Below, in pieces: positions 5,667 through 12,737 of a stretch of 26,345 nucleotides of DNA. A model generated the notes under the pieces. The model was given only the letters and a program-made list of their open reading frames with translations, was not told where the DNA came from and made no database searches. A program made the position numbers and the translations under genes. This DNA is from a virus, in the IMG/VR virus record IMGVR_UViG_3300027320_000046, positions 1 through 26,345 of that record; one strand, given 5' to 3'. Each line of letters starts with the position of its first letter. Position 1 is the stretch's first letter.

Positions 5667-7381
5667 TATACCACCATTTCACTATAATTGTTTTTCTTCT
5701 CGAACTTAATCAAACTGCGGAACTTATCGAACAGTTGATCGCCCTTGTGGCTGATAACAAAAGTATTCGTTTCTTCACCAAGAGTATCTAGTAATGCCAT
5801 GACATAATCAGTTCCGTTGTTATCTAGAGAACTGTCAAACACTTCGTCAAGAATCAACAAGTTAGTCGCAACGCTGTTCTTCATCTTAGCGATTGTGCGC
5901 CAAGTAAACAGCAGCGCCAGATCGATTCTCTGTTTCTCACCTTCACTGAACGATGCATAACTAAAGTCATCACGGTGACGAGACTTGATTGTCTCATCGA
6001 ACTTCTCATCTAGATTAAACTGAACAAAGAAGTCCATAGCAGTTAGATATTTATTCACCAATTTATTGATAACTGGAAGGTATTGCCGAATAATCTTAGT
6101 CTTAATACCAGTGTCCTTGAGGAGAGTGGAGACAGCATCCATGTAATGCTTTTCTTCATTAAGATTCGCTTTCTCGGAATTCTGAGCAAGAACATCCTTC
6201 GCGAATGTCTTTAGTTTATCTTTCTCACCATCAATGTCTGCAGTCTTAGTAGCAATGTCATTCAGTTCTAGATTGAGTGCTTGAATTAATCTCTGTTGAA
6301 CAATAATTTCATTGTTGTGAGTAATGATCTCTTTATTCAGTCCTGAAATTTGTTCGGAAAGAACATCATTCTCCGCGATAAGTTCTTCAAGTTTTGTAAA
6401 TTCTTTCTGGAGTTTTTCCATTCCTGAAGATAGTTCTTGGATTTTCTCTTGTCTGGATGATACGATGGTCTCTTTATGATCATGAGCAATCCCTTGCCTA
6501 CACGTCGGACACTCATCCGTGCCTTCATAGAACGCCACCTCCTTTTGAAGATCTCGGAGTTGAGTGGAAAACTTGGTTTTGAATTGATCGAGTTTCTTTT
6601 GTTTTGATGTAAGATCTCCGAGTGCTGCCGAGGCATCCTCATGCGTAATCTTTTCACCTTCAAGCGTAGCAACGAGACTCTGGAACTGGATGATTGCTCG
6701 TTCACCAAAGAAAATGCGTGATTGAATTTCATCTGATCGTTTCTCCTTGTTTGCTTCAAGAGTATCTACATATTCTTTCTGTAGAGTTGCTTTTTGCTTT
6801 AGAACCTCGAGACGACTATCTGCAGCAGTCAACTTATCCTTAATCTCAATGATTTTGTCTTTCAAGACAGTGTTCATCGTAGTGAAAATCTGAATATCAA
6901 GAATGTCTTCAATGATCTCTCGACGAGTGAACGCAGGAAGTTGCATAAATGGGGTAAAGGATGCACTTCCCAGAATAACAATCTGAGTGAACGACTTATA
7001 ATTCATCTTGAGAATTGATTCTTCAAGATACTTCTGGTAGTCGCGAGCAGCAGCGTCTTGATTGATCAGTTCACCATCTACATAAATCTCAAACACATTT
7101 GGTTTGATTCCCCGCACAATCTTATATGATTTGCGACCAGTTTGAAACTCAATCTCTATCAGCATATTCTTCTTGTTGATAGAGTTTACCAACTGCGGTT
7201 TGTTGATGTTACGAAACGGTTTATTGAAGAGAACAAAACAAAGCGCATCGAGCATAGTCGATTTACCACCACCATTCTCACCAATGATTAGTGTACTGGG
7301 AGAACGATTCAATTTAATTTCTGTAAACTGATTACCAGTCGACAGAAGATTCTTCCATCGAAGTGCTGCAAAATTTATCAT
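5666..7381 (-). CDS. 46: gp46 recombination endonuclease subunit (Rad50/SbcC-like)
   Basis: ATPase subunit of the gp46/gp47 nuclease, which resects DNA ends for recombination-dependent replication. Visible in order: Walker A GENGGGKST (about residues 34-42), a long coiled coil, the zinc hook ECPTCRQ (about 289-295) at its apex, the return coil, the ABC signature FSEGEKQRIDLAL (about 475), Walker B LLILDEVFD (about 507) and a C-terminal His in VISHKGD. Length 571 compares with 560 in T4. The ATG at 7381 overlaps the gp47 stop as ATGA, so the two subunits are co-translated. No defect is seen. Confidence 0.97.
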   Translation of the reverse strand: MINFAALRWKNLLSTGNQFTEIKLNRSPSTLIIGENGGGKSTMLDALCFVLFNKPFRNINKPQLVNSINKKNMLIEIEFQTGRKSYKIVRGIKPNVFEIYVDGELINQDAAARDYQKYLEESILKMNYKSFTQIVILGSASFTPFMQLPAFTRREIIEDILDIQIFTTMNTVLKDKIIEIKDKLTAADSRLEVLKQKATLQKEYVDTLEANKEKRSDEIQSRIFFGERAIIQFQSLVATLEGEKITHEDASAALGDLTSKQKKLDQFKTKFSTQLRDLQKEVAFYEGTDECPTCRQGIAHDHKETIVSSRQEKIQELSSGMEKLQKEFTKLEELIAENDVLSEQISGLNKEIITHNNEIIVQQRLIQALNLELNDIATKTADIDGEKDKLKTFAKDVLAQNSEKANLNEEKHYMDAVSTLLKDTGIKTKIIRQYLPVINKLVNKYLTAMDFFVQFNLDEKFDETIKSRHRDDFSYASFSEGEKQRIDLALLFTWRTIAKMKNSVATNLLILDEVFDSSLDNNGTDYVMALLDTLGEETNTFVISHKGDQLFDKFRSLIKFEKKNNYSEMVV

Positions 7382-8433
7382 ACTGTAACGTTCTGTGCCT
7401 CAACATAGAGAGTCTGTAAAATAGACTTGATCCGAGTCTTTTCTAAATCAGTTGAGATAGTATCAACGAAATCTGAAAGAACAGTCATAGTATCCTCGAC
7501 ATTGAATTCTTCGTCGTCCATCGCTTCTGTTTCAAATTCAGAAAAGTCTTCAATAATTTTAAGTTCGAGAAGATTGCAGTCATATAGTTTGTCTACGAAA
7601 CGATCAAACTTATAGAAGTCTGTTTTCTTTACGACAATCAACCGAACGCAAGTTCCAACAAATGCACTAAGATCAAGCAAACTGATATCGCCAACAGTGT
7701 CGTCATAATAGATTTTGTGGAATATTCTATTGGGGTTTTCATAAAATTCTATCTCATTAGTTTCCGTATCATAGATGTGATACCCTCGAGGATCGTTATA
7801 ATCAGACCAAGTAAACTCATAAGTATTACCAAGATAAACAACGTTACCGATACGACTACGATGATGGAAGTGCCCACTACAAACAAGAGGAAACTTGCTG
7901 AAAAGTTTAGTATCCATTCCGTGGTCATTCGTATGCCCACGATACATTTGGAAACCAGCAAATTCAAAGTGCCCGAATACGGCTTGTGCATTTGAGGCAT
8001 TAACAATCTCCATAGTTTGGTCATAGTTACCCGAACAAATCCAAGGAACTAGTAGTACGTTTTTACCGTCGACGATAATATTTTCTGCCTCGGAATATGT
8101 AATTACGTTTGGATATTCCCGCAGCAGCAGATCAAGTGCGTTTACTTCATTAGTGTTCTTGAAGAAGGTATCGTGGTTTCCTGCGATCATATGAACATCG
8201 ATACCAAGTTCAGTTGTTCGGTCGAAGAAATATTCCTTACACTTCTTCAGTGTATTAAAGTTGATGTACTTCCTACGATCAAAGACGTCACCCAGATGGA
8301 TGATTGTCTTAATCTGTTCGCGCTCAAGATGAGGAAAGAAAACTTCTGTGTAGAATTTATTAAAGAAGTTGTCAAACGGAATTGAATCCGATCGTGCACC
8401 AAAGTGGGTGTCAGTGATTAGTGCGACTTTCAT
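7378..8433 (-). CDS. 47: gp47 recombination endonuclease subunit (Mre11/SbcD-like)
   Basis: Manganese-dependent nuclease partner of gp46. The calcineurin-like phosphoesterase motifs are all present: TDTHFG (D8, H10), HLGDVFDRR (D49), AGNHDTF (N86, H87), FGHFEF (H155) and SGHFHHRS (H188, H190). The C-terminal 100 residues form the capping and gp46-binding region and are acidic (EDFSEFETEAMDDEEFN). Length 351 compares with 339 in T4. Its ATG overlaps the upstream 62-aa gene stop as ATGA. Confidence 0.97.
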   Translation of the reverse strand: MKVALITDTHFGARSDSIPFDNFFNKFYTEVFFPHLEREQIKTIIHLGDVFDRRKYINFNTLKKCKEYFFDRTTELGIDVHMIAGNHDTFFKNTNEVNALDLLLREYPNVITYSEAENIIVDGKNVLLVPWICSGNYDQTMEIVNASNAQAVFGHFEFAGFQMYRGHTNDHGMDTKLFSKFPLVCSGHFHHRSRIGNVVYLGNTYEFTWSDYNDPRGYHIYDTETNEIEFYENPNRIFHKIYYDDTVGDISLLDLSAFVGTCVRLIVVKKTDFYKFDRFVDKLYDCNLLELKIIEDFSEFETEAMDDEEFNVEDTMTVLSDFVDTISTDLEKTRIKSILQTLYVEAQNVTV

Positions 8434-8618
8434 GCAGAGCGGATCGCCTTACGAATATCTGCATAAAATTCATCGAGGATTGCTCGCACCTTTGCCTTTT
8501 CAGAAGGTGTTGCACCACGAATGTCAAAATAGATGTTGGCATTTAGTGATGATTCACCTGCTTCTTCTTGCATGTCCGAAACTATGTCATTAGTTAGAAG
8601 TTGTGTATTAATTATCAT
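8430..8618 (-). CDS. Small hypothetical protein before gp47 (62 aa)
   Basis: An unassigned small acidic protein beginning MIINTQLLTNDIVSDMQEEA and ending in a helix, PSEKAKVRAILDEFYADIRK. I place the start at the ATG at 8618, seven bases after the stop of the membrane-protein gene, where TGAG gives a weak ribosome site; longer versions would overlap that gene heavily. The stop overlaps the gp47 ATG (ATGA), so its reading is coupled to the nuclease. A modulator of gp46/47 is a guess from position alone. Confidence 0.7.
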   Translation of the reverse strand: MIINTQLLTNDIVSDMQEEAGESSLNANIYFDIRGATPSEKAKVRAILDEFYADIRKAIRSA

Positions 8619-8625
8619 AATAATC

Positions 8626-8949
8626 TCACTTAGCAGGGGTGGATGAGGCAGCAGGAGCCGTTTCATCAACCGCATTCTGAATTACATCGACGGCTTCAAC
8701 AGTAGGGGTTTCGCCATCAGCGGCAAGATGCACAAGGTTAATCCGTCCATCACACAGCATATAGTGTTGATCTACGCCAAGACGACTGGATTCGAGATAG
8801 ATGCAACCTGAATTCTGACGAGTAACTTGGGATACATTTTCTTCGTACTTTCCGACAATATAGAAAAGGAGAAGAAGTGGAATACCCAAACCAGCAGCGA
8901 CTATAAGACTTGTGGTATTTTCAGAAACCCATTTAAAAAACTTACTCAT
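8626..8949 (-). CDS. Membrane-anchored small protein (107 aa)
   Basis: Short cytoplasmic N-terminus (MSKFFKWVSENTT), one transmembrane helix (SLIVAAGLGIPLLLLFYIVG, residues about 14-33), then a soluble domain of about 50 residues with two cysteines (SGCIYLESS ... YMLCDGRINL) and an Ala/Glu/Pro-rich tail (ETPTVEAVDV ... APAASSTPAK). The two cysteines suggest a periplasmic domain with a disulphide. AAGGAG lies 6 bases before the ATG, and promoter 8979-9007 lies directly upstream, making it the first gene of the gp47/gp46 operon. The family is not recognised. Confidence 0.78.
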   Translation of the reverse strand: MSKFFKWVSENTTSLIVAAGLGIPLLLLFYIVGKYEENVSQVTRQNSGCIYLESSRLGVDQHYMLCDGRINLVHLAADGETPTVEAVDVIQNAVDETAPAASSTPAK

Positions 8950-8978
8950 ATAAAACTCCTTACATTAATAATAGAACC

Positions 8979-9007
8979 ACTATACCCTAAACTCGGTCAA
9001 GAGTCAA
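8979..9007 (-). promoter_or_regulatory. Early sigma70-like promoter P6
   Basis: TTGACT (9007-9002), a 17-base spacer and TATAGT (8984-8979) on the minus strand, with GGG before the -10. The -35 box lies inside the last codons of gp55. It drives the membrane protein, 62-aa, gp47, gp46, def, 121-aa and clpP operon. Confidence 0.84.
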
Positions 9008-9563
9008 GGTTTTTTTCTTCTTTCTTATCAAAATATTTTGGTCGACGTTTTGGCATAGGATTCTTTGGGGGTTGATTCTCCATAGAACTATCATACGAAT
9101 CATCGATTTGTTTACGAAGATAGTTGATAAACTCATTAGTATGCTCAGAACCATCTGCGTCTTCAGTAATGATGCTACTAACATCTAGATTCTGAATGTA
9201 GCGATACTTGGTCGCCATATACTTCTTCTCTTTCTGGATTCTTCGTAGAAAAGCATAATATGTAATTTGAGTAAAGTAGGCAAAGGGATTTGAGGATTTG
9301 GCAGGATCAAAGTTGTCAACATAAGTAATGCAGTTCTCAATACCATCTAGCACCATCTCTTCTCGATATGTGTAGTTGATAAAGTTTGCTTTATATGCAA
9401 GATGGTTTGCGATCTTAACAAAACACTCGCCGATATAGTTCGGAACTCGAGGTTTCGGTGTGCCGTTTTCTTTGGAAGCAATAACCTTTTCTCGATGCGC
9501 CACTATGGCAGCAAGAAATTCTTTATTGTTTACGTAATGTACGTTAGTCTTTGACTTTACCAT
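8997..9563 (-). CDS. 55: gp55 sigma factor for late transcription
   Basis: A sigma70-family factor that directs host RNA polymerase to TATAAATA late promoters. The family signature REEMVLDGIENCITYVDNFD and SSNPFAYFTQITYYAFLRRI (about residues 68-110), corresponding to sigma region 2, is intact. The 188-residue length compares with 185 in T4. The C-terminal 30 residues are charged and Pro/Lys-rich (PKNPMPKRRPKYFDKKEEKN), where T4 gp55 contacts the core and the clamp. GAGG lies 7 bases before the ATG, and it has its own early-type promoter (9590-9618). This fits its job: it must be made before the structural genes to the right, each of which carries the matching promoter box. Confidence 0.95.
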   Translation of the reverse strand: MVKSKTNVHYVNNKEFLAAIVAHREKVIASKENGTPKPRVPNYIGECFVKIANHLAYKANFINYTYREEMVLDGIENCITYVDNFDPAKSSNPFAYFTQITYYAFLRRIQKEKKYMATKYRYIQNLDVSSIITEDADGSEHTNEFINYLRKQIDDSYDSSMENQPPKNPMPKRRPKYFDKKEEKNLDS

Positions 9564-9589
9564 TATAAATCCTCATTAATATAACTTTC

Positions 9590-9618
9590 ATCATACCTCG
9601 AAAACAATGAAAAGTAAA
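9590..9618 (-). promoter_or_regulatory. Early sigma70-like promoter P7 for gp55
   Basis: TTTACT (9618-9613), a 17-base spacer and TATGAT (9595-9590) on the minus strand, with GAGG before the -10. It is the weakest match of the family at -35 but keeps the exact spacing and the GG. Confidence 0.75.
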
Positions 9619-9651
9619 TAGTTTTTTTAAACTTTTTATTCAACAATTCTA

Positions 9652-9680
9652 TTGACTAGTTGTCGTATTCGAGGTATAAA
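9652..9680 (+). promoter_or_regulatory. Rightward sigma70-like promoter P8, antisense to the genes beyond
   Basis: On the plus strand, TTGACT (9652-9657), a 17-base spacer ending TTCGAGG, and TATAAA (9675-9680). Its GAGG-TAT element equals that of promoter P7, which points the other way 34 bases to the left. A transcript would start near 9687 and run antisense through the 3' end of the gene at 9708-10094. No plus-strand gene follows: the first ATG opens only a five-codon frame. Confidence 0.6.
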
Positions 9681-9707
9681 GACTATGTCGTCTATGAAAT
9701 AAACCTT

Positions 9708-10094
9708 CTAATTGAGTAGCTTATGCCTGTTAAGAAGTTCTGAAGGACAATCCCAATCTTCATAAACATCAATTTCGTTAGTAGGTGGGTTGTCTCTCGT
9801 CTCAATAAATGATGTATACTGAGTTTGTATATCTGATTTCAATGTTCCCACGATCATAATACTGTCAGAGGCAATCTGAAATTCTGCACCTTCGCAAATA
9901 GGCAACCATGTTTTAAATGCAAATCCTTCTGCAGTTCCATTCGGTGTTGCGACTTGATATGGAATAATCTGAACAGGATTCTTTACACTAATTGTTTTTT
10001 TAAAATCTAGATCTGTGGTCTCGACAGCATTGGTGGAGCACATGATCATCTCTCCATCTTTCAATTTAAGTAGTCTGATATGATATTCAGTCAT
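9708..10094 (-). CDS. Small beta-rich protein, possible Sm-like fold (128 aa)
   Basis: It starts MTEYHIRLLKLKDGEMIMCS at the ATG at 10094, overlapping the UvsW stop by 8 bases. The pattern of short strands is that of a small beta-barrel: a KLKDGEMIMC opening, ISVKNPVQIIPYQ, then WLPICEGAEFQIASDSIMIVG and a final helix-like QTQYTSFIETRD. I recall a crystal structure described as an Sm-like protein of presumed cyanophage origin, and this gene sits in the corresponding region between uvsW and 55; the link is inference. If correct it would bind RNA as a ring. Nothing catalytic is visible. Confidence 0.8.
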   Translation of the reverse strand: MTEYHIRLLKLKDGEMIMCSTNAVETTDLDFKKTISVKNPVQIIPYQVATPNGTAEGFAFKTWLPICEGAEFQIASDSIMIVGTLKSDIQTQYTSFIETRDNPPTNEIDVYEDWDCPSELLNRHKLLN

Positions 10095-11577
10095 CAATTG
10101 CCAACCTTACAATTTTGTAGTTGAAGCCTTCTTCATTATAAATTTTGATGCGCTCGACCATATGATTCAGCGTATAATTTTTCTTTGATTTCCACGACAG
10201 ATCATCACCAATATCAAAAAGATTGCATCGTTCTTTCTGATTTCCCTTTCTTAATCCGCGACCAATAGACTGGAGATTTCTAATGCGAGATTTAGATGGA
10301 GAAGCAAATACCACGTTATGGAGGTTACGTATATTTATTCCTGTGGAAAAGGTTCCGTATGAGGCAACAATAATTGCATCAGTTTCTTTTTCGGTAATGG
10401 CACGGATCTGTTCTCGTTGTGTAGTATCTGTTCCACCGTAAACGAAGAAAACTTTTCGAGCAGTTCCTGCTTTTTCTTTAATCATTTTATATAAAACATC
10501 ACCATGTTTCTCTACAAACTGAAACAGAACTAGCGTGTTACCTTTTTGCGTAACTGAGAGATTACGAATAACCACGTTTCGTTTGTGGTTTCTTACCAAC
10601 CAGTCCATTTCTTCTTGATATGTATGATTCTTAACTGCCTTTTTAGTTTCGTCTGTATAATCTAGAAGCAAACAGGTGATTTTTAAATCAGCAAGATCTT
10701 TATTGTCCATCAGTTCCTTAGTAGTAATTACCCTGTGAACCTTACCGAACAGACCCTCGAGAATTAACTTATGCGTTTTAGTTCCATCGAGAGTACCAGT
10801 GGTTCCAATGCGAAACTTAGTCTTGGTGCACTTATTGAAAATTGAGGTAAGAGACTTCGCCTTAAAAAGATGCGCTTCATCTCCGTAGATAACATCAAAT
10901 TCATCGAAGAACTTTTTCGGCAACTTGTAGATAGACTGCCACGTTGAGATGACGATGTTTGATTGGTTTGACTTTTCAAAACCAGCATAAATTTTGGAGC
11001 AGTTATTTGCAACATGCCACGTAGGATCATTGTGCGAGTAATCAGCAAAGTCACCATACATCTGTTCAACCAACGATGTCGTGGGAACAATTACCAACTG
11101 CTTGCGATTAAATTTCTGGTGGTATCGCAGTAGTAGATAGATAATTAGAGATTTACCAGATGCGGTTGGGGAGAGCAGCAAAGTTCTGCCGATACGAATC
11201 GCATACTTGACAGCATCGATTTGATATTCTCGTGCCTGAATCGGATTGCCTTGCGAGGTAAGGTTCAGACTCTCGGCAAATTCTTCTAGGTATTCAATGT
11301 CAACTGGGTCACCAATCGGATCCATGTTGACATCCATTTCGTAATCAGATCTCGCAGCAAACTCTCTTAGATATGGAAGCAGACCAACGTAAAGTTCCTT
11401 GGTCCACATGTTAAACATTCGTGCTTTACCATCCCACATTTTTGCCTTGTAGGTTGGCATAAATCTGGCACCAGGAACGTCGAAAGTGAAGTAGTCGTTC
11501 AACTCGGAAGCAATCGACGGATCGCTTTCGATATTCAAGTAGACTTCATCTTTCTTGGTAACTGTTAAGTCGGGCAC
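10087..11577 (-). CDS. uvsW: UvsW DNA/RNA helicase
   Basis: Superfamily 2 helicase that unwinds R-loops and branched DNA, shutting down origin replication and promoting recombination late in infection. Visible: an N-terminal substrate-binding region (about 1-110), QAREYQIDAV (Q motif, about 114-123), Walker A SPTASGKS (136-143), DEAH (233-236), the motif III-like TTGTLDG (about 259-265), GTFSTGINIRN and the motif VI SIGRGLRKG in the second RecA domain. Length 496. The start is a GTG at 11577 that overlaps the UvsY stop as TAGTG; no earlier or nearby ATG exists, so the GTG is the best start. Confidence 0.95.
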   Translation of the reverse strand: MPDLTVTKKDEVYLNIESDPSIASELNDYFTFDVPGARFMPTYKAKMWDGKARMFNMWTKELYVGLLPYLREFAARSDYEMDVNMDPIGDPVDIEYLEEFAESLNLTSQGNPIQAREYQIDAVKYAIRIGRTLLLSPTASGKSLIIYLLLRYHQKFNRKQLVIVPTTSLVEQMYGDFADYSHNDPTWHVANNCSKIYAGFEKSNQSNIVISTWQSIYKLPKKFFDEFDVIYGDEAHLFKAKSLTSIFNKCTKTKFRIGTTGTLDGTKTHKLILEGLFGKVHRVITTKELMDNKDLADLKITCLLLDYTDETKKAVKNHTYQEEMDWLVRNHKRNVVIRNLSVTQKGNTLVLFQFVEKHGDVLYKMIKEKAGTARKVFFVYGGTDTTQREQIRAITEKETDAIIVASYGTFSTGINIRNLHNVVFASPSKSRIRNLQSIGRGLRKGNQKERCNLFDIGDDLSWKSKKNYTLNHMVERIKIYNEEGFNYKIVRLAIDD

Positions 11578-12017
11578 TACATCAATCCGTTAGTAAACTT
11601 TGTCCACTCAATGGCATTCTTGATTTCCCAACCACGACCATTTAGCGAACGGATAATCTGCTCTAGTTGATAGAGCATTGCTTTCATATATTCTACTTTG
11701 TCAATACAACGAATAACATCTTCGTCGCAGTTGACAATATCTTCGACTTCATTCTTCAGAGGTTTCAATCCCTGAAATTGATTCCATCCAAGTTCTTCTA
11801 GTTCTTCGCGAGTCATTTCACCGCGATAGTATTTAAACTTACTACGGCGAAGACGCAGGTAGTCTGCCTCGCATTTGCGAAGTTGTAATTTAGTATTGGT
11901 TAGGATGTTGAGATATTTTGCATGTAGTTCGGCGATTTGAATCGAAGACTTACCAAGATCCAACTCATTGATCTTAGCATCTTTTGTCCACATGTCTTGA
12001 ATTTCAGATAGTTTCAT
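11577..12017 (-). CDS. uvsY: UvsY recombination mediator
   Basis: Loads the UvsX recombinase onto gp32-coated single-stranded DNA. The 146-residue helical, charged protein parallels T4 UvsY (137 aa) along its length: an N-terminal MKLSEIQDMWTKDAKIN, a central basic RLRRSKFKYYRGEMT (T4 has a similar ARLDYYSG stretch), a CDEDVIRCIDKVEYMKAMLY helix and a C-terminal SLNGRGWEIKNAIEWTKF equivalent to the T4 KSRGFAIKHIQDMRAF end. It directly precedes UvsW, as in related phages. GAGG lies close before the ATG. No clear promoter is seen; a TATAAAAT at about 12052-12059 lies too far downstream of gp23 to judge. Confidence 0.9.
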   Translation of the reverse strand: MKLSEIQDMWTKDAKINELDLGKSSIQIAELHAKYLNILTNTKLQLRKCEADYLRLRRSKFKYYRGEMTREELEELGWNQFQGLKPLKNEVEDIVNCDEDVIRCIDKVEYMKAMLYQLEQIIRSLNGRGWEIKNAIEWTKFTNGLM

Positions 12018-12054
12018 ATTACCTCACAAAGAATAATTTAATCAAAATATAATT

Positions 12055-12639
12055 TTATATTGTCTCAATTGTATAATATCTATATTTAAACGCAGCAACT
12101 CCTACAAGATACTCAACAGAACCACCAGCAATATCGAAATCTAGTGCCTCGAGACTGATAGGAAATAGATCATAATATGTAATCTTGACGTTTGGATTGT
12201 TGTCAGAATCCAGAATAAAGAAGTCAGCGTCTGAGAAGTTAGCAACTGCACCCAGTCGTTTCTCTGGAACTGCGGGGAATCTGTATGACTGCGACTTGTT
12301 CCAGTTTACATATTGGTCGTGGTTTTCTGGGAATGATAAACCTACCAACCATTTATATAGTTCTGTGTAATTTGCCATGTTTTCTTGAACAAGGAATCGA
12401 ATAACAAGTTCGCCGAACTGTGGTTTCTCTCCTGGATTATACAATGCTGACAGTGGAGTTTCGGTTGTGGTAAATCCAATGCTAAACGATGGGATGTTTG
12501 CTGCTTGACAGAAATATGATACGTTTGGTAGTGTATGGATCTGGAACTTAAAACCATTTGGTTTCAGATAATCGAGATCGCTTGGTTGCGTATTGCTCCA
12601 AGATCCTTCAGTGATGTTTGTTGTTGTAGATACTACCAT
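12055..12639 (-). CDS. Tail-tube-fold protein between gp23 and UvsY (194 aa)
   Basis: A structural protein that looks like a divergent relative of tail tube proteins: NGFKFQIHTLPNVSYFCQAA, the IPSF and TPLSALYNPGEKPQFGEL segment, LVIRFLVQENMANYTELYKW and a C-terminal strand set ending VEYLVGVAAFKYRYYTIE, which parallels the gp19 ending YTVTFQYQHYTT. Start chosen at the ATG at 12639, preceded 7 bases away by a strong GGAGGA. It has its own late promoter at 12660-12667. In some cyanophage maps this slot is labelled gp3 (tail completion), but the sequence looks more like a tube, tube-cap or baseplate-tube protein. A true gp3 assignment is uncertain. Confidence 0.85.
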   Translation of the reverse strand: MVVSTTTNITEGSWSNTQPSDLDYLKPNGFKFQIHTLPNVSYFCQAANIPSFSIGFTTTETPLSALYNPGEKPQFGELVIRFLVQENMANYTELYKWLVGLSFPENHDQYVNWNKSQSYRFPAVPEKRLGAVANFSDADFFILDSDNNPNVKITYYDLFPISLEALDFDIAGGSVEYLVGVAAFKYRYYTIETI

Positions 12640-12659
12640 TGAATTCCTCCATTGCTGTA

Positions 12660-12667
12660 TATTTATA
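12660..12667 (-). promoter_or_regulatory. T4-type late promoter TATAAATA
   Basis: Exact TATAAATA on the minus strand, 20 bases before the ATG of the tube-like gene and immediately after the U-tract of the gp23 terminator, so the gene restarts transcription after the terminator. Confidence 0.88.
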
Positions 12668-12670
12668 ATG

Positions 12671-12700
12671 AAAAAAGGGGAGAGCATTTCTGCTCCCCCC
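12671..12700 (-). terminator. Intrinsic terminator after gp23
   Basis: On the minus strand a 10-bp stem with one A-C mismatch (arms GGGGGGAGCA and TGCTCTCCCC) closes on a GAAA tetraloop and is followed by six Ts (12676-12671). A second weaker hairpin (12716-12730, CTCTT/AAGAG arms) lies between it and the gp23 stop. It should limit read-through from the highly expressed capsid gene. Confidence 0.9.
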
Positions 12701-12737
12701 AGTTTCTGCAACCCTCTCTTCTGAGAAGAGGTATTGA

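Noticed and set aside
9551-9580. TTGACT and TATAAATC on the plus strand near the gp55 start
   Set aside because: Spacing is far too short for a promoter, and the bases are explained by the first gp55 codons and its leader.
9564-9707. tRNA or other structured RNA gene in the longest gap
   Set aside because: No cloverleaf or strong hairpin is visible in these 144 bases; the divergent promoters account for the gap.
12048-12062. TATAAAAT on the minus strand before UvsY and at the end of the tube-like gene
   Set aside because: It lies downstream of the UvsY start in the direction of reading, differs from TATAAATA, and overlaps a stop codon in AT-rich sequence.
12055-12639. Firm assignment as gp3
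   Set aside because: The position fits some cyanophage maps, but the sequence pattern looks like a tail tube fold, so the symbol was withheld.
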